From NCBI RefSeq assembly GCF_036075115.1, contig NZ_CP107958.1, forward strand, positions 6,200,001 through 6,264,000: a stretch of DNA of 64,000 nucleotides, written 5' to 3'. The DNA comes from Streptomyces sp. NBC_00377. GTDB lineage: Bacteria; Actinomycetota; Actinomycetes; Streptomycetales; Streptomycetaceae. Numbering within the stretch: the stretch's first letter is position 1; every line of letters starts with the position of its first letter. Under the pieces are notes generated by a model, which saw only the letters and a program-made list of their open reading frames with translations, ran no database searches and had not been told where the DNA came from. The translations under genes and the position numbers were made by a program. Below are positions 35,831 to 43,943 of this stretch, one piece after another.

Positions 35831-36355
35831 TCACCTGATCTCCCGTACGGCGTGCGCCGCCTTGTCGGCGATCGTCTGCGGGTCGGCGGCCGCGTCGACG
35901 GTCAGGCCGGGCTCGTTCGGACGCAGGGGTTCGAGAGCGGCGTACTGGGAGTCCACCAGCCGGGCGGGCATGAAATGGTCCACCCGGCCTGCGACCCTCC
36001 GGGCGGCGGTATCCCGGTCGAGAGCCAGATACAAGAACCACGTGCCCGCGCCTGCGCTGCGGAACAGATCCCGGTACTCGCGCTTGAGGGCCGAGCAGGC
36101 CATCACCCCGCCCCGCCCGTCGTCGGTCGCCTCGCGGATCCGGTCGGCGATGGACAGCAGCCACGGCCCACGATCCTGGTCGTCGAGCGGCCGGCCTGCG
36201 GCCATCTTGGCGCGGTTCGCGGCCGGGTGGACGTCGTCCGCTTCCAGAAAGGGGACCGCGAGCCGCTGTGCGAGCAGCCGCCCCACGGTGGACTTCCCCG
36301 AACCCGAGACCCCCATGACCACCACGACCGGGGGTGCCGGATCGGTTGTGGCCAT
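35831..36355 (-). CDS. gntK: Gluconokinase
   Basis: 174 aa, normal GntK length. P-loop VVVMGVSGSGKSTVGRLLA at residues 10-28, then FLEADDVHPAANRAKMAAG and PLDDQDRGPWL, the gluconate-binding signature, and CSALKREYRDLFR. It phosphorylates D-gluconate to 6-phosphogluconate for the pentose phosphate pathway. The ATG at 36355 is a clear start. No gluconate permease is adjacent, so substrate may come from the neighbouring glucose dehydrogenase rather than from outside the cell. Confidence 0.93.
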   Translation of the reverse strand: MATTDPAPPVVVVMGVSGSGKSTVGRLLAQRLAVPFLEADDVHPAANRAKMAAGRPLDDQDRGPWLLSIADRIREATDDGRGGVMACSALKREYRDLFRSAGAGTWFLYLALDRDTAARRVAGRVDHFMPARLVDSQYAALEPLRPNEPGLTVDAAADPQTIADKAAHAVREIR

Positions 36356-36513
36356 GGTGAACCTCCGAGGCCATCGGGGCCCTGGGCGAGCTGCGGTGTC
36401 CGCTGCGGGAGTCGAGATGCCTCGGGAGATCGCCGCCGTGCGCTCGCGCCGGCAGCGACACGGGCAGCCGGGCCCACTCAGGCGCTTTGAGGGTATTCAT
36501 CTAGATTTGTATC

Positions 36514-37476
36514 ATGAGTCCGATGGGCCGTCCTGCCGATCCGGGTGCCGCCAGGTTTCTGCTTCCGTACCCGCCCTCACGGATCGGCGGCCTGCCCGGG
36601 GGCCTGCCCGTGGCGGTGTGGGAGGGCACAGGCGATCCGCCCGCCGACGAGAGCCTGGCGGAGGTGGAGTTCTTCGTCATCCCCTACGGCCGCACGGACG
36701 TCGCGGCGGCGCTGCTGCCGCGCATGCCGCGGCTGCGCGTCGTCCAGTCCCTGTCCGCCGGTGTCGACGAACTTGTGAAGCACATTCCCGCCGGCGTCGT
36801 GCTCTGTAACGCCAAGGGAGTGCACGATGCCAGCACCGCAGAGCTGGCCGTGACACTCGCCCTCGCGTCGCTGCGCGGAATCCCCGGCTTCGTCCGTGCC
36901 CAGGACACCGAGCAATGGCAGTCCGGCTTCCACCCGGCGCTGGCCGACCGCACCGTTCTGCTCGTGGGATACGGCTCCATCGCCGCCGCCGCCGAGGACC
37001 GGTTCACCCCCTTCGAGTGCGACATCCTGCGGGTCGCCCGGACTGCCCGCACCGCCGCGCGCGGCCCCGTCCACGCCCTCTCCGATCTGCCCGAACTCCT
37101 GCCCCGCGCCGACATCGTGGTGCTCACCGTCCCGCTCACCGACGACACCCGCGGCATGGTCGACGCGGACTTTCTCGCTCTCCTGCCGGATGGCGCCCTG
37201 CTGGTCAACGTGTCCAGGGGCGCGGTGGTGGAGACCGACGCGCTGCTCGCCGAACTCAGGACGGGACGGCTGAGCACGGCCCTCGACGTCACCGACCCCG
37301 AGCCGCTGCCGGCCGGGCATCCGCTCTGGCACGCGCCCAACACGCTGATCAGCCCTCATGTCGGAGGCAACAGCTCGGCCTTCCTGCCACGGGCTCTACG
37401 GCTGATCCGCACCCAACTGCTGCGTTACGACGCCGGGGAGCCGCTGGAGCACACCGTGCTGCCTCGTGAGGTCTGA
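36514..37476 (+). CDS. D-isomer-specific 2-hydroxyacid dehydrogenase
   Basis: 320 aa. NAD-binding motif VLLVGYGSIAAAAEDRF near residue 150 (GxGxxA type) and the three catalytic positions: Arg in NVSRGAVVET, Glu in DVTDPEPLPAGHPLW and His in SPHVGGNSSA. It would interconvert a 2-keto acid and D-2-hydroxy acid; 2-ketogluconate or glyoxylate are candidates given the gluconokinase beside it on the opposite strand. The ATG at 36514 follows an AT-rich stretch (TTCATCTAGATTTGTATC). Confidence 0.88.
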   Translation: MSPMGRPADPGAARFLLPYPPSRIGGLPGGLPVAVWEGTGDPPADESLAEVEFFVIPYGRTDVAAALLPRMPRLRVVQSLSAGVDELVKHIPAGVVLCNAKGVHDASTAELAVTLALASLRGIPGFVRAQDTEQWQSGFHPALADRTVLLVGYGSIAAAAEDRFTPFECDILRVARTARTAARGPVHALSDLPELLPRADIVVLTVPLTDDTRGMVDADFLALLPDGALLVNVSRGAVVETDALLAELRTGRLSTALDVTDPEPLPAGHPLWHAPNTLISPHVGGNSSAFLPRALRLIRTQLLRYDAGEPLEHTVLPREV

Positions 37477-37497
37477 GCCGGCCCGGGGTCCGATGCG

Positions 37498-38442
37498 TCA
37501 GAGGACGGCGATCGGGTTGACCGGTGAGCCGGTGGCGTCCGGCAGCCTCAGTGGCGCGATCACGCAGAGGAAGGACCAGCGTTTCTCCGCCTCGCAGAGC
37601 GGCGCCAGGTCCTCGAACTGAAGGTAGTCCAGCAGATGAAGGCCCATGGCGTGGACCGCCAGCACATGCACGGGGAAGTCGACACCCTCGGTGGAACTCG
37701 GGGCCGTGTCGTTGTTCCCGTCACCACCGAGCACGGCGACCCGCCGGTCCGCCAGGAACTCCAGCGCCGACGGGTGGAGCCCGGCGCGCTCACGTGCCGC
37801 GTGCCACGCTCCCAGTTCGGTGCGGCGTCGGCGGTGGCCGACCCGGATGAAGAGGAGGTCGCCCTCTCCCACGGGCGCGTGCTGGGCTGTCTCGGCCGCG
37901 GCGAGGTCATCGGCGGTCACGTGATCACCCGGTTCGAGCCAGGGCACCCCGCGCAGCCGCGGAACGTCCAGCAGCACTCCGCGTCCCACGATCCCGTCAC
38001 GCACCGCATCGAGGGAGAGCGCCGTGGCCCCGCCCGCCGTGACGCTGCTGGCGGAAACGCCGCCGTGCAGGGTGCCGTCGTAGATCACGTGGCACAAGGC
38101 GTCGAGATGGCTGTCGGCGTCGCCGTGCACGTTCATCGCGAAGCTGTCCCGCGCGAAGTGCAGTCCACTGGAGGCCCCTTCGCCTGGCCGCCCGCTCATC
38201 CGGTGTTTCGCGGGCTCCGGATTGTCCGGGCCGGGCATCGTCTCCACCGGCGCGGCGAGCGTCACCGTCCGGCCGGTCCGCACCTCGCGGGCGGCGGCCA
38301 GCACCCGGGCGGGAGTGAGCGCGTCCAGAGCCCCCCGCTCGCCCGAGGCCCAGGCGGCGCGCGAGAGCAGGCGCCGGTACAGCACGCCGAACTCGTCCTT
38401 GGTCAGCCGTGGTGGTTCGGCCGGACGGCCATGGGTGACCAT
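37498..38442 (-). CDS. Cyclase-family protein (kynurenine-formamidase-like metal hydrolase)
   Basis: 314 aa. The metal-binding signature of the family appears as VHGDADSHLDALCHV near residue 130 (HGxxxSHxDxxxH), with the later DLLFIRVGHR and DFPVHVLAVHAMGLHLLDYL conserved around the C-terminal domain. Family members hydrolyse formylkynurenine, isatin or other cyclic amides and lactones. A lactone such as gluconolactone is an attractive substrate here, but that is inference. It begins four bases after the GH15 stop at 38446, so the two are one operon. Confidence 0.85.
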   Translation of the reverse strand: MVTHGRPAEPPRLTKDEFGVLYRRLLSRAAWASGERGALDALTPARVLAAAREVRTGRTVTLAAPVETMPGPDNPEPAKHRMSGRPGEGASSGLHFARDSFAMNVHGDADSHLDALCHVIYDGTLHGGVSASSVTAGGATALSLDAVRDGIVGRGVLLDVPRLRGVPWLEPGDHVTADDLAAAETAQHAPVGEGDLLFIRVGHRRRRTELGAWHAARERAGLHPSALEFLADRRVAVLGGDGNNDTAPSSTEGVDFPVHVLAVHAMGLHLLDYLQFEDLAPLCEAEKRWSFLCVIAPLRLPDATGSPVNPIAVL

Positions 38443-38445
38443 GGG

Positions 38446-40266
38446 TCAGCGCCCGTGCTCCGCGTCGAGCGCCCGGTCGAGGGTGGTGGCCGCCATGATG
38501 AGCGACAGGTGGGTGAACGCCTGGGGGAAGTTGCCCAGTTGCTCCCCGCTCGGACCGACCTCCTCGGCGAAGAGCCCGACGTGGTTGGCGTAGGTCTGCA
38601 TCTTCTCGAAGGTGTAGCGGGCCTGGGACAGCCGCCCCGCCCGGGCCAGCGCGTCGACGTAGAGGAAGGTGCACAGACTGAAGGTGCCCTCCGAGCCGCG
38701 CAGCCCGTCCGGCGACGCCGCCGGGTCGTAGCGGTAGACGAGACTGTCGGAGACGAGCTTGCGGTCCATCGCGTCGAGGGTGGAAAGCCAGGCCGGATCC
38801 CTCGGGGCGATGAAGCCGACCCTCGGCATGAGCAGGAGGGAGGCGTCCAGGACGTCTCCTCCGTAGTGCTGGACGAAGGCGCGTTCGTTCTCGCTCCAGC
38901 CGCGGTCCATGACCTGCTCGAAGATGGCGTCCCTGGCGCTACGCCACTTCACCACGTCGGCGGGCCTGCGGAAGTCCTCGGCCAGGCTCAGCCCGTGGTC
39001 GAAGGCGACCCAGCACATCACCCGGCTGTAGGTGAAGTCCTGGCGGCCGCCGCGGGTCTCCCAGATGCCCTCGTCCGGTCGGTCCCAGTGGTCGGCGAGC
39101 CAGTCCAGCAGCCTGGCCATCGTCTTCCATCCCCGGTAAGTGTTCTGCTGCGCGATCTCGCGGCCCTGGGACACGGCGTAGAGGGCCTCGCCGTAGATGT
39201 CCAGCTGGAGCTGGTCGGCGGCGCCGTTGCCGATGCGGACGGGGTAGGAGCCGCGGTAGCCCTCGAAGTGTTCGAGTGTCTCCTCCGGCAGGTCGGGGTT
39301 GCCGTCGATCCGGTACATCGTCTGGAGCGGCTCGTCCTCTTTACCCTCGCGCTCGTGCAGCCTGTCGACGAGCCAGTGGACGAAGGCGGTGGCCTCCTCG
39401 ACGAAGCCGAGGTCCAGCATGGCCCGCACGGACAGCGCGCCGTCGCGTACCCAGGTGAACCGGTAGTCCCAGTTGCGCTCTCCGCCGACCTGCTCGGGCA
39501 GGCCCATGGTGGCCGCCGCGATGAGGGCGCCGGTGGGGGCGTAGGTGAGGAGCTTGAGGGTGATGACCGAACGGTGCACCAGCTCGGGCCAGCGGCCCCG
39601 GTAGCGGGACTGGCGCAGCCAGTCCTGCCAGAAGAGGCCGGTGTCATCGACCTGTGCGGTGAGCCCGTCGACCGTGAGAGGCGCGGGTGCCTCCCCGCCG
39701 GACGCGCAGACGGTGAACTCGGCGCCTCCCGACTCGCCGGCGCTCAGCGTCACCCTGCCGCGTACGTCCTGGCCGTCCCGCTCCAGCGGGAAAGAGGTCT
39801 GTAGATGCGCGTCCATGCCCGGGGACCGGAACAGGCCGGTGTTCCCGCCGAGTTCCAGCCGGTGCTCGGCCCGGCCGTAGTCGAAGCGCGGCCGGCACTC
39901 GAGCGTGAAGTCGACGGTGCCACGCACGGCCCGTACGACGCGTATCAGGGTGTGCCGGTCGGTGGCGGTGCGGGTTCGGTCCGGAGGCATGAAGTCGACC
40001 ACTTCACCCACCCCGTCCGGCGACATGAACCGGGTCACCAGAATGGCCGTGTCGGGGTAGTAGAGCTGCTTGCACGTCAGGTCCGGGTGTTCGGGAGCCA
40101 GCCGCATGTACCCGCCGCCGTCGTGGTCGAGCAGAGCGGCGAAGACGCTGGGCGAGTCGCACCGGGGAGCGGCGAACCAGTCCACGACACCCTGCGAGGA
40201 GACGAGCGCGGCTGTCTGCAGGTCGCCCACCAGGCCGTGTTCGGCGATGGGAGGGTAGCGGTCCAT
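38446..40266 (-). CDS. Glycoside hydrolase family 15 protein, copy 2
   Basis: 606 aa, paralogue of the gene at 22748 with the same start (MDRYPPIAEHGLVGDLQTAA, ATG at 40266), the same GLPEQVGGERNWDYRFTWVR core and the same ending (GPSGEQLGNFPQAFTHLSL). No signal peptide. The two copies face opposite directions and bracket the metabolic genes, so recombination between them could invert about 14 kb, although their divergence makes that infrequent. Co-transcribed with the cyclase-family gene. Confidence 0.9.
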   Translation of the reverse strand: MDRYPPIAEHGLVGDLQTAALVSSQGVVDWFAAPRCDSPSVFAALLDHDGGGYMRLAPEHPDLTCKQLYYPDTAILVTRFMSPDGVGEVVDFMPPDRTRTATDRHTLIRVVRAVRGTVDFTLECRPRFDYGRAEHRLELGGNTGLFRSPGMDAHLQTSFPLERDGQDVRGRVTLSAGESGGAEFTVCASGGEAPAPLTVDGLTAQVDDTGLFWQDWLRQSRYRGRWPELVHRSVITLKLLTYAPTGALIAAATMGLPEQVGGERNWDYRFTWVRDGALSVRAMLDLGFVEEATAFVHWLVDRLHEREGKEDEPLQTMYRIDGNPDLPEETLEHFEGYRGSYPVRIGNGAADQLQLDIYGEALYAVSQGREIAQQNTYRGWKTMARLLDWLADHWDRPDEGIWETRGGRQDFTYSRVMCWVAFDHGLSLAEDFRRPADVVKWRSARDAIFEQVMDRGWSENERAFVQHYGGDVLDASLLLMPRVGFIAPRDPAWLSTLDAMDRKLVSDSLVYRYDPAASPDGLRGSEGTFSLCTFLYVDALARAGRLSQARYTFEKMQTYANHVGLFAEEVGPSGEQLGNFPQAFTHLSLIMAATTLDRALDAEHGR

Positions 40267-40514
40267 GGCTGCTCCGAAGTCTCGGAATGAGGTTTCCCCT
40301 GCGTCCACTATCGGCCAGTCGGGTGATCCTGGCGCGCCGGAAGCCACTGAAGGCGCCCGGGGGTGCCGGAGTCCGAGCAGCACACTCGGCTTGCCGACCT
40401 CCCTCGGCCGGGCATTACTTACTGGAGTCGGCCGGACACGGACGGGAGAGCTCCGGCGCTCGGGCGGCACCCTGGTGCCGCGGCGGCTCCGTCGGTGAAC
40501 GAGGGAGGTGGCGC

Positions 40515-40757
40515 ATGGAGATGATCCACGTCCGGCTGGTGAGCCCCACTGATCTCACCTCTCGGGCGGTGGGGCTGCTGACCGACGACCGCTGGCACCG
40601 CGACGTCGCCTCGATCCGGTCACGGAAGGCAGTACACCACTGCGTCGGCCGGGGGACACGGCCGCTCGGCTGGTCCCGGGCGTGCGGATTACGAGGAGCC
40701 CCCAGGTGTGCGGTCGGCGTCCGCCGTCGGCCGACATCGCCCCATCTGACCTGCTAG
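40515..40757 (+). pseudogene. 5' fragment of a DUF389 membrane protein
   Basis: The ATG at 40515 with GAGGGAGG upstream starts MEMIHVRLVSPTDLTSRAVG, the N-terminal strand-helix of DUF389 proteins. After about 27 residues (LLTDDRW) the similarity ends and the frame continues into unrelated Arg/His-rich sequence. A full DUF389 protein would be 300-500 aa with several membrane helices. The break lies about 200 bp inside the third att copy, so the gene was cut at the island edge. Confidence 0.6.
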
Positions 40758-40853
40758 AACGTCATGGATCAGCGTAGAAACTCAAGTGCCGCCAAGATCC
40801 CCGAAGGACTCATGATCCGTCGGCCGTGGGTTCGCGTCCCACCCGCCCCACCT
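40746..40853 (+). repeat. attR-like site: tRNA 3'-end copy 3 with element-end sequence
   Basis: 40806-40853 matches the tRNA 3' end with two substitutions (CATGATCC for CATAATCC, TTCGCG for TTCGAG), and 40746-40805 matches the left flank of the middle copy. The downstream 100 bp again carries CTGAATCCGCTGCTCGCGAG. It is the most diverged of the three copies, so it is the oldest junction, the attR of the outer island. Confidence 0.8.
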
Positions 40854-41010
40854 GTGCAGGTCTTTCCCCTGTGGAACGTCGCCTCTCAGGTGCCGGAACG
40901 TCAACTCGGGCTCGTCGGACTGAATCCGCTGCTCGCGAGTTCGACGGCGAGTGCCCCGTTGCGACGGGCCACTCCCGTTCCTCGTCGCCGACTGGGCGGC
41001 TGTGGAGGCT

Positions 41011-41424
41011 CTACTGCCTGAGGTCGATCGTGCGGACCGGCTGTCCCGTGGTGCGGGCGATGGTGTCGAAGTCGTGGTCGCAGTGAAGCAGTGTGAGCCC
41101 CGCTTCCTCGGCGGCGGCAGCCACTAGGAGGTCCACGGGGCCCGCGCTGCGGTGCTCACCCTTGGCGGTCAGCTGTTCCTGGACGACACGGGAGCGGCGG
41201 TAGACGCCGTCCGGCATGGGGCACCAGACGTAGTGGGCGTCGAGCGCCGCCTTCACGCGCGTACGGTCTGCGGCCGAACGGGCTGAGTAGAGGACCTCGA
41301 GTTCGGTGATGTCGCAGATCGCGACGAGGCCGGCGCCGATCCTGTCATCCCAGTCGGCCGTGTTCTGGCGGAGCAGGACGCGGGCGAGCGCGGAGGTGTC
41401 GATGAGGTAATCGGCGACGGTCAC
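41011..41424 (-). CDS. vapC: PIN-domain ribonuclease toxin (VapC)
   Basis: 137 aa. Acidic PIN-domain residues: Asp9 in DYLIDTSALAR, Glu in CDITELEVLYSAR, Asp in GPVDLLVAAAAEEA and the pair in HCDHDFDTIAR. Such toxins cut tRNA or rRNA when free of antitoxin. The GTG at 41424 overlaps the antitoxin stop (GTGA), the usual vapBC coupling. It lies just outside the third att copy, on the chromosome side. Confidence 0.92.
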   Translation of the reverse strand: MTVADYLIDTSALARVLLRQNTADWDDRIGAGLVAICDITELEVLYSARSAADRTRVKAALDAHYVWCPMPDGVYRRSRVVQEQLTAKGEHRSAGPVDLLVAAAAEEAGLTLLHCDHDFDTIARTTGQPVRTIDLRQ

Positions 41425-41678
41425 TCATACGCTCCGGTGTCGGAGGCGGCGTCGGCTGTGCTCGTGGGCCGGTACTTGCTCTTGTCCAGGAGAAGGTCCA
41501 TGTCCAGTGCGCCGTCGGTCACCAGCTCGCGGGCTTCGTCGAGCGCGCGCAGACGCCTATAACGGGCCGTTACTTCCCGCAGCGCGGTGTTGACGGTCTC
41601 GCGCTTGGTGGTGGTGCCGAGTTCCTTGGCCGCTTCTTCCAAGGCCTCGTCGTCGAGGTCGATCACGGTACGACTCAT
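41421..41678 (-). CDS. vapB: VapB-type antitoxin
   Basis: 85 aa. N-terminal ribbon-helix-helix-like DNA-binding segment (SRTVIDLDDEALEEAAKELG, then TTTKRETVNTALREVTARYR) and a flexible acidic tail that would fill the toxin active site. Binds VapC and represses the shared promoter. ATG at 41678 with AGGAGGG upstream. Confidence 0.9.
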   Translation of the reverse strand: MSRTVIDLDDEALEEAAKELGTTTKRETVNTALREVTARYRRLRALDEARELVTDGALDMDLLLDKSKYRPTSTADAASDTGAYE

Positions 41679-41693
41679 GGGTGCCCTCCTGTA

Positions 41694-41722
41694 TATATCG
41701 ACTAGAGTGTACCAAGATACAA
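41694..41722 (-). promoter_or_regulatory. vapBC promoter
   Basis: On the minus strand TTGTAT (41722-41717) and GATATA (41699-41694) are separated by exactly 17 bases, just upstream of the AGGAGGG ribosome site. The AT-rich surroundings (TATATAT near 41692 and 41731) stand out in this GC-rich genome and could also hold the autorepressor operator. Confidence 0.65.
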
Positions 41723-41728
41723 GATCTT

Positions 41729-42167
41729 TTATATATGGCCCGTCGGTGGGAGGTAGCAGAGGTCCTGGCCTGTCAAAACTGCTCCTGAGGCTCCCCTGGC
41801 AGCGGGGCGAGCCTCAGTGGGTGGGAAGGTCAGTCCGCTGCCGACGGGCCACGGACGGGGCCCGCGGCGGAAGAAGCGGGACCAGATCGCGGCGAACACG
41901 ATCGCCCCGAGGACGAACATGAGCAGCGGCACCCAGGACTGCTCGGTGCCGGGCCCGACCCCGAGCTCGGACAGCCAGGACTGCACGACGAAGTGGCCGA
42001 CGTAGGCGGTCAGGGACATGGTGCCCACGGCGACGACCGGTTTGGCCAGGCGGCGCAGTCGCGGGAGGCGGTCCATCGTCACCGGCACGCCCGCGATCAT
42101 GAGGATCGCCACTCCCACGCTGCTCATGATGTCGAACGTGGTGCCGCTGTGCGGGCCGGCCGTGAAT
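41729..42167 (-). pseudogene. C-terminal fragment of a DUF418/acyltransferase-like membrane protein
   Basis: Reads FTAGPHSGTTFDIMSSVGVA, then AVGTMSLTAYVGHFVVQSWL and LLMFVLGAIVFAAIWSRFFR, the last three or so membrane helices of DUF418-type proteins. Everything upstream (about 250 residues) is gone; the frame upstream of 42167 is unrelated Pro/Arg-rich sequence, and the tail past the last helix also looks foreign. Confidence 0.65.
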
Positions 42168-42340
42168 GCCCTTCTCGAAGGCGCGCCGCCATGAAACACC
42201 GGCCACGTCCGCGGCGACGGGTGCCCTGCGACCGCAGCGGGGCAACTGCCACTGTCAGACCCAGGTGGCAGCATCACCGAAGTGAACGCCCTGAGGCGTC
42301 CTCAACTCACCTCCGTAGCCCACGAAGAGGAGCATTCCCC

Positions 42341-42781
42341 TTGCGACTGCATCACGTAGCGCCCGGCATTGCCGCGGGCATCCTCGCCCCGGCCCTCCTG
42401 CTCGCCACGCCGTCCTTCGCCGCCACGGCGGCACCGACCGCGGTGACGGTGCCCGCGGTGTCCTCGTCCGCGGCCGAGCCGGACGCCGATGACCTGAGGG
42501 TGGCCATAGTCCGGATCCTCGCCGACCCGGACAGCGGCCGGCGCGTCATCGCCGAGGTCAACGCCCTCCTGGACGCCAACGACTCCGACGCGATGCGCGC
42601 CTGGCTGGAGACGGGCTACCGGATCGCCCAGGCCGAGGACGACCGCGTTGCCATCGCCCGCATCCTCGCCGACCCGTCCATCAGCCCGGCCCTGCGCGCG
42701 GCAGCCAACGCCGCACTCGACGACAACACACCCGATGCACTGCGCCGCTTCCTGGAAGTCGGCAGGTACCAGGTCGCCTGA
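42341..42781 (+). CDS. Secreted ALF-repeat protein
   Basis: 146 aa from a TTG at 42341 with GAAGAGGAG about 8 bases upstream. Signal peptide RLHHVAPGIAAGILAPALLL through ATPSFA, then two copies of the actinobacterial ALF repeat: VAIVRILADPDSGRRVIAEV with LETG, and VAIARILADPSISPALRAAA with LEVG. ALF repeats are short helical units in secreted actinobacterial proteins of unknown function. Probably exported to the cell surface or medium. It precedes the histone-fold gene by 228 bp on the same strand. Confidence 0.75.
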   Translation: MRLHHVAPGIAAGILAPALLLATPSFAATAAPTAVTVPAVSSSAAEPDADDLRVAIVRILADPDSGRRVIAEVNALLDANDSDAMRAWLETGYRIAQAEDDRVAIARILADPSISPALRAAANAALDDNTPDALRRFLEVGRYQVA

Positions 42782-43009
42782 CCGGCACGGCGCCGCACCA
42801 CAGCGCGTCGCCCGGGTGGCACCCCCTGCCGCACGCCCGGTCGCCGGAACGCCGAGAATCCGGGCGGGGCCGCCTGCACCTCTGTGTGGCGGCGGCCCCC
42901 GCCCGGCAGGCCCTGCGCCGGCTCGGCGCCCTCCGCAGAGCTCTGTGGTCTCGCCGCCCGGTGCGGCAGGGGCCACTGACACCTCCGACAGCAGAAAGCA
43001 CATTCTTCG

Positions 43010-43786
43010 ATGACCACACAACTCCTACGCACCGGGCGCAGCGGTCCGCAGACCGCTTCCGCCGTGACCGACCTGCCGTTCAAGCCTCAGCTCGTCAAAG
43101 CGGTGTTCAGGGACGTGACCTCGTTGCACGTCTCCCGGCCGGCCGCGTGGGCCGCCGCGTCGGTGACGCGGACCGTGCTGACGGAGATCATCGACGGCGC
43201 GAGAAGCGCGGCGGCCGAGGAGGCCAGGACGAGGCTGACTCCCAAGGACCTCATCTCGGCGATCGACCGGAACGTCGAGGTGGAGGTGGGATCGGCGTGG
43301 TACCTGCACAGCCCGACCTTCCACGGCCTGATGGGCGAGATGCGCAACGCCGATGGTGCGCTCGTGTCTCTTCGTGAGCGCCGCGGGGCGCGTACACCGA
43401 GTGGTGTGGCCGGCGCCCACCGGTTCGAGGCCGGGGTGAGAAGGCTGCTGGGGAGCCGGCGGGTGAGGGCCGTCCCGGCGATGGTCCGCGACCTGGACGG
43501 AATCGCGAGCGTGTTCCTGACGGCCCTGGCCCGGGACGCGGCCAAGGTCGTCCGCGAGGGCGGGGTCAAGCGGTTCGGGACGGTCAGTCTGGTGGTGCCG
43601 GGCGAGCCGGCCCCGGCCCCGCTGCTCAAGGATCCGCTCCTCGCCCTGTCCACCCGCTGCGGGGACGGGCGCACTGTTGGCGGGGGTGACGTCCTGGCCG
43701 CCGTCACGATGCAGCTGTTCGGCGATCTCAGACAACGCGCCATCACCGAGGCGGCCGAGATGACACGGAACACGTCGGCCAACTGA
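43010..43786 (+). CDS. Tandem histone-fold protein (H2A-like plus H2B-like doublet)
   Basis: 258 aa, no signal peptide, basic. Residues about 24-115 align without gaps to eukaryotic H2A: a central helix SVTRTVLTEIIDGARSAAA, then TRLTPKDLISAIDRN (73-88) where H2A has TRIIPRHLQLAIRND, followed by a docking-like tail. Residues about 138-258 resemble H2B: short helix EAGVRRLLGSRR, long helix ASVFLTALARDAAKVVRE, a roughly 32-residue insert in the second loop, then GGDVLAAVTMQLFGDLRQRA (225-244), where H2B has REIQTAVRLLLPGELAKHA, ending RNTSAN. So it reads as a single-chain H2A-H2B pair. It probably binds and wraps or bridges DNA; a protein-protein role cannot be excluded. The start at ATG 43010 lacks a good ribosome site; the GTG at 43064 is an alternative that keeps both folds. 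Similarity recognised by eye, not by search. Confidence 0.72.
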   Translation: MTTQLLRTGRSGPQTASAVTDLPFKPQLVKAVFRDVTSLHVSRPAAWAAASVTRTVLTEIIDGARSAAAEEARTRLTPKDLISAIDRNVEVEVGSAWYLHSPTFHGLMGEMRNADGALVSLRERRGARTPSGVAGAHRFEAGVRRLLGSRRVRAVPAMVRDLDGIASVFLTALARDAAKVVREGGVKRFGTVSLVVPGEPAPAPLLKDPLLALSTRCGDGRTVGGGDVLAAVTMQLFGDLRQRAITEAAEMTRNTSAN

Positions 43787-43943
43787 TCGGGCCCGCCCCT
43801 GCGCTCTGTCCACTGCGCACGGTTCCCCCGTGTGCGGCTCCCGGAATCTGCCGCCCGCATTCGGCTCCGGCAGGCTCGCGAGAACGGGCTCGTCGCATGG
43901 GCGCGGACCGCCGGCCGCAGGCACCCCACGGGGAAGACCTCCC

